From GCA-2711565 sp963664245 (GTDB lineage: Bacteria; Bacteroidota; Bacteroidia; Bacteroidales; GCA-2711565), in contig OY760934.1 of NCBI GenBank assembly GCA_963664245.1, forward strand, positions 3,596,001 to 3,660,000: DNA of 64,000 nucleotides, read 5' to 3'. Below the pieces are notes generated by a model, which saw only the letters and a list, made by a program, of their open reading frames with translations, searched no databases and had not been told where the DNA came from. This document shows positions 9,131 through 16,622 of this stretch, piece by piece. Position 1 is the stretch's first letter. Each line of letters starts with the position of its first letter. The translations under genes were made by a program, and so were the position numbers.

Positions 9131-9254
9131 GCCCCCAACGGTCACTTGTATGTGGTCGGGCGGGATTTCTGGAAGAAATCGTGTCAGACCCGCAGGAAAG
9201 TGGGCGCAAGGTCTGACTTGTCAGACCGCTGAAACCCCCGCCTGCCATATACAA
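9131..9254 (-). repeat. Cassette core site plus long imperfect hairpin (attC-like)
   Basis: The plus strand carries GCCCCCAAC (core GTTGGGGGC on minus) at 9131-9139. Next to it, arms TTGTATGTGGTCGGGCGGG (9146-9164) and CCCGCCTGCCATATACAA (9237-9254) pair with few mismatches. Inside are GTCAGACC (9183-9190), GGTCTGAC (9210-9217) and GTCAGACC (9220-9227), giving two mutually exclusive inner stems. No gene is encoded. It has the size and shape of an attC-type recombination site for folded single-stranded DNA. Confidence 0.65.
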
Positions 9255-9256
9255 TC

Positions 9257-9464
9257 CTAAGTTTACATTTTCTTATCTTTTAATAATAAACAGAAAGAAC
9301 GAAAGAGTGGAATAAGGTTGAGATACAATTTAGGCCATTTGAGCCTGTCAACATAGATTATCCCCGCTCTTTTACTACAGAAATACGATCAGTTCTCTGG
9401 GCCGTTAAGCCTGTTTTTAGGTTGCTATATTACCGTAGTTTCGTTCCTTCACAATAAAAATATT
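9257..9464 (+). ncRNA. Candidate IS110 bridge RNA region
   Basis: In the IS110 group, the non-coding segment upstream of the transposase encodes a structured bridge RNA that base-pairs with target and donor DNA. Here about 208 non-coding bases precede the transposase, the right size and position. I can see short complementary stretches (for example GGCCATTTGAGCC and TCTCTGGGCC), but have not derived a fold or the guide loops. Confidence 0.45.
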
Positions 9465-10439
9465 ATGACTAAAATTAATCATTTTGTTGGAGTTGACGTA
9501 TCAAAAGACAAATTTGATGTTTGGGATCATATGGACGGACATCGTTCTTATCCAAATGAACGCAAGGGCTATCGCCAGTTTGTCAAACAATTGCCGGCTA
9601 ATAGTTTTTGCGTTATGGAAGCCACAGCGAGCTACTATCAGCAGCTGGCCATGTATTTGTATGGGCATGATATTGAATTGGCAGTGGTTAATCCTATTTC
9701 CATCAAGCGTTTCATCCAGATGAAGTTGCAGCAAAACAAGACCGATAAAAGTGATGCCCGCATGATTGCTTTATATGGACAGGAGCAGCCCGTTTTATTA
9801 CCATGGATTCCTGCACCGGAGTACATCACAAAATGCAAGCAGCTTCAGCAGGTGATTGTGATCTATTTAAAACAGAATACCTCCTTGAAAAACCATATTC
9901 AGAGTTTGGAAAGCCGGGGTGTTAAAAGTGGTGTGTTGATTCGTTCCCTGAAACGACAACTTAAACAGGTGCGCCAGGAGATTGATTTGTTGGAAGCCGA
10001 AATGCAATCGCTGATACACCAGTATGATGCAGATCTGTTTGTTAACCTCTCCAGCATTCCGGGAATTGGGAAAAAGACAGCAGCATTTCTTATCATTTTA
10101 ACCAATGGCTTTCGCGATTTTGACAATTATCGCCAGGTATCGTCATTTTGTGGTCTATCTCCCACAGAACATTCTTCGGGCACCAGCGTAAAAGGTCGTT
10201 CACGTATCAGTAAACGGGGCAATCCATATATTCGGAACCAATTGTTTATGTGCAGTTTTACCGCCCGCCAGTGTAATCCTCAGTGCCGGTCACTTTATCA
10301 ACGGTTGGTAAACAAAGGGAAATCGAAAAAACTAGCGCTGATTGCAGTGTGTAATAAGTTAATCAAGCAGGCATTTGCGATTGCGCAATCAGGAATACCA
10401 TACGATCCGGCTTATCGAAGTAGTATTGTCGATCATTAA
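9465..10439 (+). CDS. IS110-family DEDD transposase
   Basis: 324 residues, a full-length RNA-guided recombinase of the IS110 family. The N-terminal RuvC-like half opens with HFVGVDVSKDKFDVW (first catalytic Asp) and has the KTDKSDARMIA motif. A coiled region spans about residues 130-190. The C-terminal Tnp domain has the helix-hairpin-helix SIPGIGKKTAAFLI and the serine motif CGLSPTEHSSGTSVKG, followed by SKRGNPYIRNQLF. No frameshift is visible, so it is probably functional. It is the only gene in the island transcribed rightwards, which marks it as a later insertion into the array. Confidence 0.95.
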   Translation: MTKINHFVGVDVSKDKFDVWDHMDGHRSYPNERKGYRQFVKQLPANSFCVMEATASYYQQLAMYLYGHDIELAVVNPISIKRFIQMKLQQNKTDKSDARMIALYGQEQPVLLPWIPAPEYITKCKQLQQVIVIYLKQNTSLKNHIQSLESRGVKSGVLIRSLKRQLKQVRQEIDLLEAEMQSLIHQYDADLFVNLSSIPGIGKKTAAFLIILTNGFRDFDNYRQVSSFCGLSPTEHSSGTSVKGRSRISKRGNPYIRNQLFMCSFTARQCNPQCRSLYQRLVNKGKSKKLALIAVCNKLIKQAFAIAQSGIPYDPAYRSSIVDH

Positions 10440-10489
10440 TTTTTCTTTTGGATCAGCCTCCGAAAAAACAGGTTGTTTTAAAACAAAAA

Positions 10490-11242
10490 TTATGGGTTTT
10501 TACTTGTTTTTAAGTTCAGTTCTTTGTTACCAACTGTATTTTTTATTTTTATTAATGTTTCTTTCGCCAATCCATTAATTTTTTTCCAACCTTCAGTGTC
10601 AATAAATTCATGTAATCTTGGGTAGCTCTCATTTAACAATTCATTCTTTTGATTTAAAACCTTGTCGAATTGGTTTATTGCTATTCGTTCTTCCAATTGA
10701 AAAACTTCATTTAAAAAATTTGGTTTGTCAATGTTATAATCTTTCCATTGATTAAATAATTCTTCAGTTATGTTTATTTCAGAATTTGATTCTTGTAATT
10801 TTTTCTGTTTGTCTTTTGATGCCCAGAGTTCTAAAACTTCAATTATTCCTTGTCTCATCAATTCGGCAAAGTCACTTTCTTCAATTTCATTCTTCCTTTC
10901 TTTTTCAGCTAATTCATGTTTGCTAAGGATTTCATTTTTTAGAGGTCTTTTTTTTATGATTACTTGATAATAATAGAATGGAGCATAAATTCCATTAAAT
11001 AATATTAACCAAATTAGATTTCCTGAATACCTGTCAAATTTATTAAGAAACCACAAACAATAAATCCAATGTGCAAATGATAAAATTGCAAGAATGTATA
11101 AAATTCCTTCAAATAAATTCATTCCGTCTCCTCTTGCTGTCTCAAACAGTAGTTTCGGTTCAAATGCTAGCAAGAAAAAGGCTAATATGTATAAAATGTT
11201 AGATACAAATAAAATTCTTGTCAGTTTTTCGGTCTGTGTCAT
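10490..11242 (-). CDS. Membrane-anchored hypothetical protein, cassette cargo
   Basis: 250 residues with three hydrophobic segments near the N terminus (ILFVSNILYILAFFLLAFEP, ILYILAILSFAHWIYCLWFL, LIWLILFNGIYAPFYYYQVII). After these comes a charged, mostly helical cytoplasmic region, residues 95-250. No known domain was recognised. The last ~20 residues (after KNTVGNKEL) are encoded by the boundary element itself: GTTGGTAAC at 10526-10534 lies inside the reading frame, so the natural C terminus may have been set by the recombination site. The gene start is six bases after a matching core (ATTACCAAC, 11257-11265), so this cassette is about 740 bases. Function unknown. Confidence 0.65.
   Translation of the reverse strand: MTQTEKLTRILFVSNILYILAFFLLAFEPKLLFETARGDGMNLFEGILYILAILSFAHWIYCLWFLNKFDRYSGNLIWLILFNGIYAPFYYYQVIIKKRPLKNEILSKHELAEKERKNEIEESDFAELMRQGIIEVLELWASKDKQKKLQESNSEINITEELFNQWKDYNIDKPNFLNEVFQLEERIAINQFDKVLNQKNELLNESYPRLHEFIDTEGWKKINGLAKETLIKIKNTVGNKELNLKTSKNP
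10505..10534 (-). repeat. Cassette boundary element (alpha type)
   Basis: On the minus strand GTTGGTAAC is followed by AAAGAACTTGAACTTAAAAA. It is the inverse of the core ATTACCAAC at the start of the same cassette (8 of 9 positions complementary). It shares AACAAAGAACT with two other boundaries in the array. The IS110 element begins or ends just beside it. Confidence 0.65.
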
Positions 11243-11256
11243 TTTCTTTTAATATT

Positions 11257-11531
11257 GTTGGTAATGAGGAGCTAAACGAAGTTCCGTGTAGAGAACGAAG
11301 GTATTAAAAAAGCGTTGATTATGCAATTTGTCAGCTGAGCTGATCAAATTACTATGAGCCGAATTTCCAATGCCGTAGGCATTGAGAAATAGCTTTTTTA
11401 AGACTGGGAGTTCGAGACATGGGGCCAAATTACATTTAGCGTGTTGTTGTGTCACGTTTTGGCTCGATGCCCAGTTAAAGCTGTATTTAAAACTATTGTT
11501 CATATAGTAATTTGGTTTAGATGTTGCCAGC
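11257..11531 (-). repeat. 275-base structured cassette junction (beta type attC-like site)
   Basis: This lies between inverse core GCTGGCAAC of one cassette (11523-11531) and core ATTACCAAC of the next (11257-11265). It folds extensively. CAAATTACTATATGA pairs with TCATAGTAATTTG, ACTGGGCATCGAG pairs with CTCGAACTCCCAGT, and CAATGCC/GGCATTG and CAGCTCAGCTG are local hairpins. Bases 11456-11519 recur at 6937-7000 (56 of 64 identical). An 84-codon reading frame (11249-11503) runs through it, but its sequence is the repeat itself and it is not counted as a gene. Confidence 0.7.
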
Positions 11532-11551
11532 TGGTGTTTTTATCTTAATTT

Positions 11552-12403
11552 TTATGGTCCGTTATCTCCATATGAATAAATCCATGTACCATTATTTCTT
11601 GTATCCCAATAATTACTTTCTGGAATAGTATCCAAATTTAAAATCTTAATAACAGAATCCATTTGCATTAGGCTAGGATACTTTTCAATCACCAAATTAT
11701 AAGCTGAATGATTTAATCCTATAGATTTTAAATAGTCAAAGTATTTTACAATAAATCCATGTGTTGGTTTACTATTAAAACTTTGAAGTTCGATATCTAA
11801 TCGCAAAAGATTTTCGATTGTGTCGTTTACCAATTTAGGATTATAATCTGGTAATTTTTCAGGGTCAGAATATATTCTTTTTATATCTTCGAAGACTTTA
11901 ATTACTTCGGAATCATTACCTTCATTAGCTCTTCTATTCCAGAATTTCACAAAGTAGCCAGATGTGTCTATTCTTAAAGATTGGTAATATGTCTGGATAA
12001 AATTGTCAATTAGTTGTTGCAATGACAATTCTTCCCATTCATGTTTTATCATTCCACCAAATTTGTCCTGAAACTTCATCGGTTGACGATATTCAGAATC
12101 CGAGATAAAATATTTATATCCAATTTTCTTTAAGGTGCTATGCAATATTTGGATGTTTTCAAGATTTTTAATCCAATCGAAAGGTTTTTTATTAGTTAAG
12201 AAAAAATCTTGCAATCCAATCCCACCCCATTTACATTCCATTATTAAATCAAAATATCCACCTTTCTTGTCAACATGAGGAATTGAATTTACAAATCCAA
12301 TTTGCTTTTCAGTCCAACCACCTATGAATGTTTGAGTCATACGAGTCCCCGAATAACAAGAAATCAGTCCGACAATTAAACCAATCGATATTTTATATTT
12401 CAT
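11552..12403 (-). CDS. Predicted lipoprotein of unknown function, first cassette
   Basis: 283 residues. The N terminus MKYKISIGLIVGLISC ends in a lipobox-like Cys16, so it is probably exported and lipidated. The rest is mixed alpha/beta with no family recognised. It is the cassette nearest the recombinase. Its ends are a perfect 9-base inverted pair, GTTGCCAGC 38 bases before the start (12433-12441) and GCTGGCAAC 21 bases after the stop (11523-11531), defining a 919-base cassette. Low GC and lack of relatives among the surrounding genes fit acquired cargo. No catalytic motif can be named. Confidence 0.7.
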   Translation of the reverse strand: MKYKISIGLIVGLISCYSGTRMTQTFIGGWTEKQIGFVNSIPHVDKKGGYFDLIMECKWGGIGLQDFFLTNKKPFDWIKNLENIQILHSTLKKIGYKYFISDSEYRQPMKFQDKFGGMIKHEWEELSLQQLIDNFIQTYYQSLRIDTSGYFVKFWNRRANEGNDSEVIKVFEDIKRIYSDPEKLPDYNPKLVNDTIENLLRLDIELQSFNSKPTHGFIVKYFDYLKSIGLNHSAYNLVIEKYPSLMQMDSVIKILNLDTIPESNYWDTRNNGTWIYSYGDNGP

Positions 12404-12432
12404 TTTTATGCTGCAGGTGTCTTTTTACACTT

Positions 12433-12563
12433 GCTGGCAACGTATGTATAAACCAATGTGTGTTATTTTACTTATAGCAAAAGGTTGTGTTACACAACTT
12501 GAATTGCTTGTTAAGTAGCTTAAAGCTAATTTGTTATGTTTTTATCTGATTGTGTAACATAAC
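12433..12563 (-). other. attI-like insertion site candidate beside the recombinase
   Basis: Between the recombinase stop and the first cassette core (GTTGCCAGC, 12433-12441) lies a non-coding stretch dense in symmetric motifs. GTTGTGTTACACAAC (12484-12498) is inversely repeated as ATTGTGTAACATAAC (12549-12563; 13 of 15). GTTATGTT (12533-12540) pairs with AACATAAC (12556-12563), and TTAAGTAGCTTAA is palindromic. Paired 15-base half-sites are what tyrosine recombinases bind, so this is the expected place for new cassettes to enter. Confidence 0.55.
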
Positions 12564-12567
12564 TTTT

Positions 12568-13473
12568 TCATATATTTAATTCGTCTAAAGGACTTTTTAA
12601 TTTTTCAAAACCTTTCTTGGTTACCCAGGTATAACGTTCAGTGGTTTTACTGCTGTTATGTCCCAATAATGTTTGAATATATCGCAAATCTGTTCCTCTT
12701 TCAAGCAAATGTGTTGCAAAACTATGCCTTAAAGTGTGGGGAGTAACACGTTTAGCAATTTTTGACTTTTCACCAGCCTTTTTTAGTACTTTTCTCAGGC
12801 TTTCTGCAGAATATTTCCCGCCATTTTGACCTTCAAACAAAAAAACTTTTGGTTTATGTTCCAAATAATACCTACGCAATAATACTAAAACTTTTTCAGA
12901 TAATAAACTAATCCGGTCTTTATTTCCTTTCGAATTTTGTACGATAACTACATTGCGTTTGCTGTCAATATCCCCCAGTTTTAAATTTAGCAATTCACTT
13001 ATTCTTAACCCGGCCGAATACAATAATGTTATCATGGCTTTATGTTTTAGGTTGTCAATAGCGTTGATGATTCTTTCAACTTCCCCTTCACTAATAACTT
13101 TAGGTAAAATTTTTATTTTTTTTTGGCGTTCTATGAAATAATATTCTGTTGTTCTTCCCAAAACTTTTTCATAATAAAATTTGATTGCGTTGATGATTTG
13201 GTTCTGTCTTGAACTGGAAATCTTTTCGGGTTTTATTAAATGCAAAATGTAACAGTTAATTTGTTTGGCACTTATATTTTCCGGATTGTAATTTCTTATT
13301 TTGTAAAGAAACCTTGTGAAATAGTGGGTGTAGGTTTTAACGGTACTTTTGCTATACCTCTTTTGGGTAAGTAAATTATGGTATCTTTTTAATGCTGTTT
13401 GGGCATGTGTGTTTAATGATTTACCGACCATGGCGATATGTTTTAAAATGGGGGAACTCTTAAAATTAATCAA
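12568..13473 (-). CDS. Tyrosine recombinase, Xer/IntI-like, driving the cassette array
   Basis: 301-residue site-specific recombinase. An N-terminal SAM-like core-binding domain (KRYSKSTVKTYTHYFTRFLY) precedes the catalytic domain. All active-site residues are visible: Arg in SAGLRISELLNL, Lys in NSKGNKDRISLL, His/Arg in TPHTLRHSFATHLLERG, His in LLGHNSSKTT and the nucleophile Tyr in TERYTWV. The tail KSPLDEL resembles the SPLDxL ending of integron integrases, but the extra helix insertion typical of IntI before the HxxR box is absent. The gene faces the same way as its cassettes. Alternatives are XerC/D (usually chromosomal dif partners without cassettes) or a genomic-island integrase. The neighbouring repeats favour an integron-like role. 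Confidence 0.9.
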   Translation of the reverse strand: MINFKSSPILKHIAMVGKSLNTHAQTALKRYHNLLTQKRYSKSTVKTYTHYFTRFLYKIRNYNPENISAKQINCYILHLIKPEKISSSRQNQIINAIKFYYEKVLGRTTEYYFIERQKKIKILPKVISEGEVERIINAIDNLKHKAMITLLYSAGLRISELLNLKLGDIDSKRNVVIVQNSKGNKDRISLLSEKVLVLLRRYYLEHKPKVFLFEGQNGGKYSAESLRKVLKKAGEKSKIAKRVTPHTLRHSFATHLLERGTDLRYIQTLLGHNSSKTTERYTWVTKKGFEKLKSPLDELNI

Positions 13474-13644
13474 TAGCTTGCCTTAAATCAAGTATATACC
13501 TGTTTATAAGCGAATTTTATTGTTTTTTCCTGTGTGGGAAAATTTCAAGAAGTTTTATCTGGAACCGTAGAGGTATTATGCTATTATACAATAGTTGATG
13601 TTGAAGAAGATAAAGTGCCACTGCTTTGAATAGACTTAAATTGT

Positions 13645-16554
13645 TTAATCTTTTAATGCTAAATAAAGTATCTCAATGGGGTGCAATGCTTCACGTCCGG
13701 TTCCGTCTTTAATTTGGTGGCGGCAACTGGTTCCGGGAGCAGAAATGATGGTGAATTCGTCGGCTTTTCGTACTTCCGGGAACAACACCAATTCGCCCAC
13801 TTTCATCGAGAGTTCGTAATGCTCTTTTTCATAACCGAACGAACCCGCCATCCCGCAGCAACCCGAGGGGATTTCGGTTACTTCATAATTTTCGGGCAAC
13901 GAAAGCATTGCTTTGGTTGGTCCGGTTGAAGCCAATGATTTTTGGTGGCAATGCCCGTGTAGCTTGATTTTTTGTGCTTCGCTGGTGAATTGCTCTTTTT
14001 TGATTTTTCCTTTCTCAACTTCCTGCATGATGAACTCGTCGAACAGCAAACAATTTTTAGCCAGTTTTTTTGAATCTTCAAGCAGGTTTTCGGTAACCAG
14101 TTCGGGGTATTCATCACGGAAAGAAAGGATTCCGGAAGGTTCGATCCCGATTAATGGATGTTCTTCGCTGATAAGGTTTTTTAGCAGGTAAACATTTTTA
14201 TTGGCCAGCTTTTTCGCTTGCCGCAAAAGACCTTTAGATAGATAGGTTCGCCCGCTCTCAGCATGTTTTGGGACGACAACTTCGTAGCCCAGTTTGTTCA
14301 ATAAATTAATGGCGGCAATCCCGATTTTGGTATCGTTGTACTCGGTAAACTCATCGGCAAATAAATATATTTTCCCGTTGGGAAAATTCTCTTTGAGTGC
14401 GTTCTTTCTGGCCCAGTTTCGCAGGGTGATTTTGCTCAGGGTTGGGATGCTACGTTTGGGGGCAAAACCCAGCATTTTTTTTGCAATACCCGATAAAAAT
14501 TTATTGGTAATAAAGAAATTGAACAGGGTAGGGGCAATGCTTCCCAATCGGTTTACTTTCGTAATGTTGGCAATTAAACGGCTCCTTAACGGGACCCCGT
14601 TCGAATCGTAGTAATGTTGGAGGAACTCGGCTTTGTATTTGGTAATATCCACACTCGACGGGCATTCCGATTTACATCCTTTACAGGATAAACAAAGGTC
14701 GAGCACTTCGTAGACTTCTTTATGGTCGAAGGGATCTTTTTTGTCGGAATTGGTCAAAAACTCCCGAAGCGTATTTGCCCGAGCACGGGTGCTTTTATCT
14801 TCATCTTTGGTAGCCATAAAGCTTGGGCACATGGTTCCGCCAATGATTTCGCTTTTGCGGCAATCGCCCGAACCATTGCACTTTTCAATCGCACGGAGTA
14901 GCCCCTGCTCTTTTGAAAAGTCAAAAAAAGTGTTGAATTGGCGGGCTTCTTTTCCCGCTTCGTAACGCAAAGAAGTATTCATCTTTGGCGTGTTCACAAT
15001 TTTGTTTGGGTTAAAAATATGATCCGGGTCCCAGGTGTTTTTAATGTTTTTCAGTAATTCAAAATTGTTTTGGCCAATCATCAACGGGATAAACTCGCCC
15101 CTGAGCCTTCCGTCGCCGTGTTCACCACTTAATGAACCACGGTGTTTTTTAACCAGTTTGGCAGTTTCCAGGGCAATGGTGTGGAAAAGTTCCACCTCTT
15201 TTGGATCTTTTAAATTCAGCACCGGGCGCAGGTGAAGCTCGCCGGTAGCAATGTGTGCATGATAAACGCAACTCAGCTTGTGTTCTTCAAGGAGCTTGTT
15301 GAAATCTTTGATAAACTCCGGCAACACCTTGGGGTTAAAGGCTGTGTCTTCGACCACCGACACCGGCTTGGCATCGCCGGGCATGTTTGAAAGTACCCCC
15401 AGTCCTGCTTTACGGAGTTTCCATACTTTTGAGATGTTTTCTCCCCAAACCAGCGGGTAGTGAAATCCCATCTTCCGCGCTTTGAAATCTTTGATTACTT
15501 CTTCGGCCTTTGCTTCGAGTTCTTGCCTGCTGTTGCCAATAAATTCAATGATAAGAATTGCTCCGGGTTCTCCTTCCAGAAAAAAGCGGTTTTTGCGCTG
15601 CTCAATGTTCCCTTTGGTCAACTCAAGGATTACATTGTCCATCAACTCAACGCTTGATGGTTGGTGTTCAAGAGCCACCAAATTGGCCTGGAGGGCTTCT
15701 TCAACATCTTTGCAGTGCAGGCAAAGCAGCACCTTATCTTTGGGCGGAAGCGGAATCAGGTTCAGTTTAATCTCGGTGATGAAAGCCAGCGTTCCTTCCG
15801 ATCCGGCAATAAGTTTGCAAAAATTAAAATCTTCTTTCCCTTCGGTAAAAACATTGTTTTTTAGCAATAAATCAATGGCGTAACCAGTGTTTCGGCGTTC
15901 AATTTCAGGATCGGGGAATTCGGTTCTGATTTCGTTTTGGTTTGCCGGATTGCCGAGGATTTCTTTTATATTTTGATAAATTTTATTTTCTAGGGAAATG
16001 CCCTCACATTTCTCTTCAAATTCATCCTTACTTAACGCTTTAAATTCAGTTTCGGAGCCATCGCTTAAAATGCATTTTACGGAGAGTGTGTGATCGCGGG
16101 TGCTTCCGTAAATCAGCGAATGCGCTCCACACGAGTTATTCCCTACCATGCCGCCTATCATGCAGCGGTTCGCTGTTGATGTTTCCGGTCCAAAAAATAA
16201 ATTAACGTTTGCCAGTTCTTTGTTTAGCTCATCCAGAACCACACCGGGCTGAACACGCACCCATTTTTCTTTCGGGTTGATCTCCAAAATTTGGGTCATG
16301 TATTTGGAAACATCAACCACCATGCCTTTTCCAACTACTTGTCCAGCTAAAGAAGTTCCGGCAGTGCGGGGAATTATCGAGGTTTTTTCCTCCCTTGCAA
16401 AGCGGATGATTTCCTTGATATCCTCTTCATCTTTTGGACGAATGACTGCCTGCGGTAGTTCCCGGTAAGCTGAAGCATCCGTGGCGTAAAGTAAACGGGT
16501 TTTATGGTCGGTAAAAAGATCGCCTTTTATATTTAATTTATTGTAGTTAGGCAT
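13645..16554 (-). CDS. FAD/Fe-S D-2-hydroxyacid dehydrogenase, YdiJ/D-2-hydroxyglutarate type
   Basis: Large 969-residue flavoprotein. An N-terminal FAD_binding_4 domain (IIPRTAGTSLAGQVVGKGMVVD, CMIGGMVGNNSCGAHS, LIAGSEGTLAFIT) and an FAD-oxidase C domain (SGEHGDGRLRGEF, FNPNKI) occupy roughly the first 530 residues. A ferredoxin-type domain follows (LCLSCKGCKSECP), then a CCG-type domain (GHCHQKSL, SGCCGMAGSFGYE). This architecture is that of YdiJ, which oxidises D-2-hydroxyglutarate to 2-oxoglutarate. D-lactate or glycolate are alternatives. A DUF1338 protein directly upstream, a family known to make D-2-hydroxyglutarate from 2-oxoadipate, supports the hydroxyglutarate reading. Confidence 0.85.
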   Translation of the reverse strand: MPNYNKLNIKGDLFTDHKTRLLYATDASAYRELPQAVIRPKDEEDIKEIIRFAREEKTSIIPRTAGTSLAGQVVGKGMVVDVSKYMTQILEINPKEKWVRVQPGVVLDELNKELANVNLFFGPETSTANRCMIGGMVGNNSCGAHSLIYGSTRDHTLSVKCILSDGSETEFKALSKDEFEEKCEGISLENKIYQNIKEILGNPANQNEIRTEFPDPEIERRNTGYAIDLLLKNNVFTEGKEDFNFCKLIAGSEGTLAFITEIKLNLIPLPPKDKVLLCLHCKDVEEALQANLVALEHQPSSVELMDNVILELTKGNIEQRKNRFFLEGEPGAILIIEFIGNSRQELEAKAEEVIKDFKARKMGFHYPLVWGENISKVWKLRKAGLGVLSNMPGDAKPVSVVEDTAFNPKVLPEFIKDFNKLLEEHKLSCVYHAHIATGELHLRPVLNLKDPKEVELFHTIALETAKLVKKHRGSLSGEHGDGRLRGEFIPLMIGQNNFELLKNIKNTWDPDHIFNPNKIVNTPKMNTSLRYEAGKEARQFNTFFDFSKEQGLLRAIEKCNGSGDCRKSEIIGGTMCPSFMATKDEDKSTRARANTLREFLTNSDKKDPFDHKEVYEVLDLCLSCKGCKSECPSSVDITKYKAEFLQHYYDSNGVPLRSRLIANITKVNRLGSIAPTLFNFFITNKFLSGIAKKMLGFAPKRSIPTLSKITLRNWARKNALKENFPNGKIYLFADEFTEYNDTKIGIAAINLLNKLGYEVVVPKHAESGRTYLSKGLLRQAKKLANKNVYLLKNLISEEHPLIGIEPSGILSFRDEYPELVTENLLEDSKKLAKNCLLFDEFIMQEVEKGKIKKEQFTSEAQKIKLHGHCHQKSLASTGPTKAMLSLPENYEVTEIPSGCCGMAGSFGYEKEHYELSMKVGELVLFPEVRKADEFTIISAPGTSCRHQIKDGTGREALHPIEILYLALKD

Positions 16555-16622
16555 TGCAAATGATTAATTAGGAATTGAAAATTACGAATTAAAAATGATT
16601 TCTAATCCTGAATCCCTAATTA

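Larger units (their letters stand above)
9257..10495 (+). mobile_element. IS110-family insertion sequence (approximate limits)
   Basis: About 1.2 kb, consisting of a non-coding left part, a DEDD transposase (9465-10439) and a short right end. It separates the hairpin at 9146-9254 from the boundary element at 10505-10534, so it appears to have inserted into a cassette recombination site. There are no terminal inverted repeats, as is usual for IS110. The exact ends cannot be fixed without an empty site; they are placed at the end of the hairpin and just before the shared boundary element. Confidence 0.7.
6873..13473 (-). mobile_element. Integron-like island: tyrosine recombinase plus gene-cassette array
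   Basis: A recombinase gene (12568-13473) is followed, in the same orientation, by a structured attI-like site and a chain of single-gene cassettes (11552-12403, 10490-11242, 8405-9082, 7021-8301). Each carries an unrelated accessory protein, and they are separated by recurring non-coding elements. Cassette edges carry a short core (GTTGCCAGC, ATTACCAAC, GTTGGGGGC on the minus strand) whose reverse complement reappears after the gene. Two recurring 3' elements are present: one contains AACAAAGAACT, the other is a 64-base block present twice. An IS110-family element sits inside the array. The layout matches integron logic with the integrase oriented like its cassettes, but the sites do not match classical attC cores. 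This is a structural interpretation from one sequence. Confidence 0.7.

Noticed and set aside
9033..9260. Plus-strand 75-codon frame crossing the start of the cassette gene at 9082
   Set aside because: It runs through a hairpin element and antisense to a well-supported gene, with no ribosome site and no recognisable protein sequence.
11249..11503. 84-codon frame between the first two cassettes as a small protein gene
   Set aside because: The frame follows the inverted-repeat junction element, whose second copy at 6937-7000 breaks the frame after about 19 codons. It is better explained as a recombination site.
12568..13473. Recombinase as the chromosomal XerC or XerD
   Set aside because: The flanking array, lack of housekeeping neighbours and the IntI-like tail favour a cassette recombinase, though a chromosome-wide search for true XerC/D would settle it.
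13474..13644. Possible RNA gene or small gene between the recombinase and the FAD dehydrogenase
   Set aside because: No hairpin with T-run, no convincing frame; it looks like promoter and spacer sequence only.
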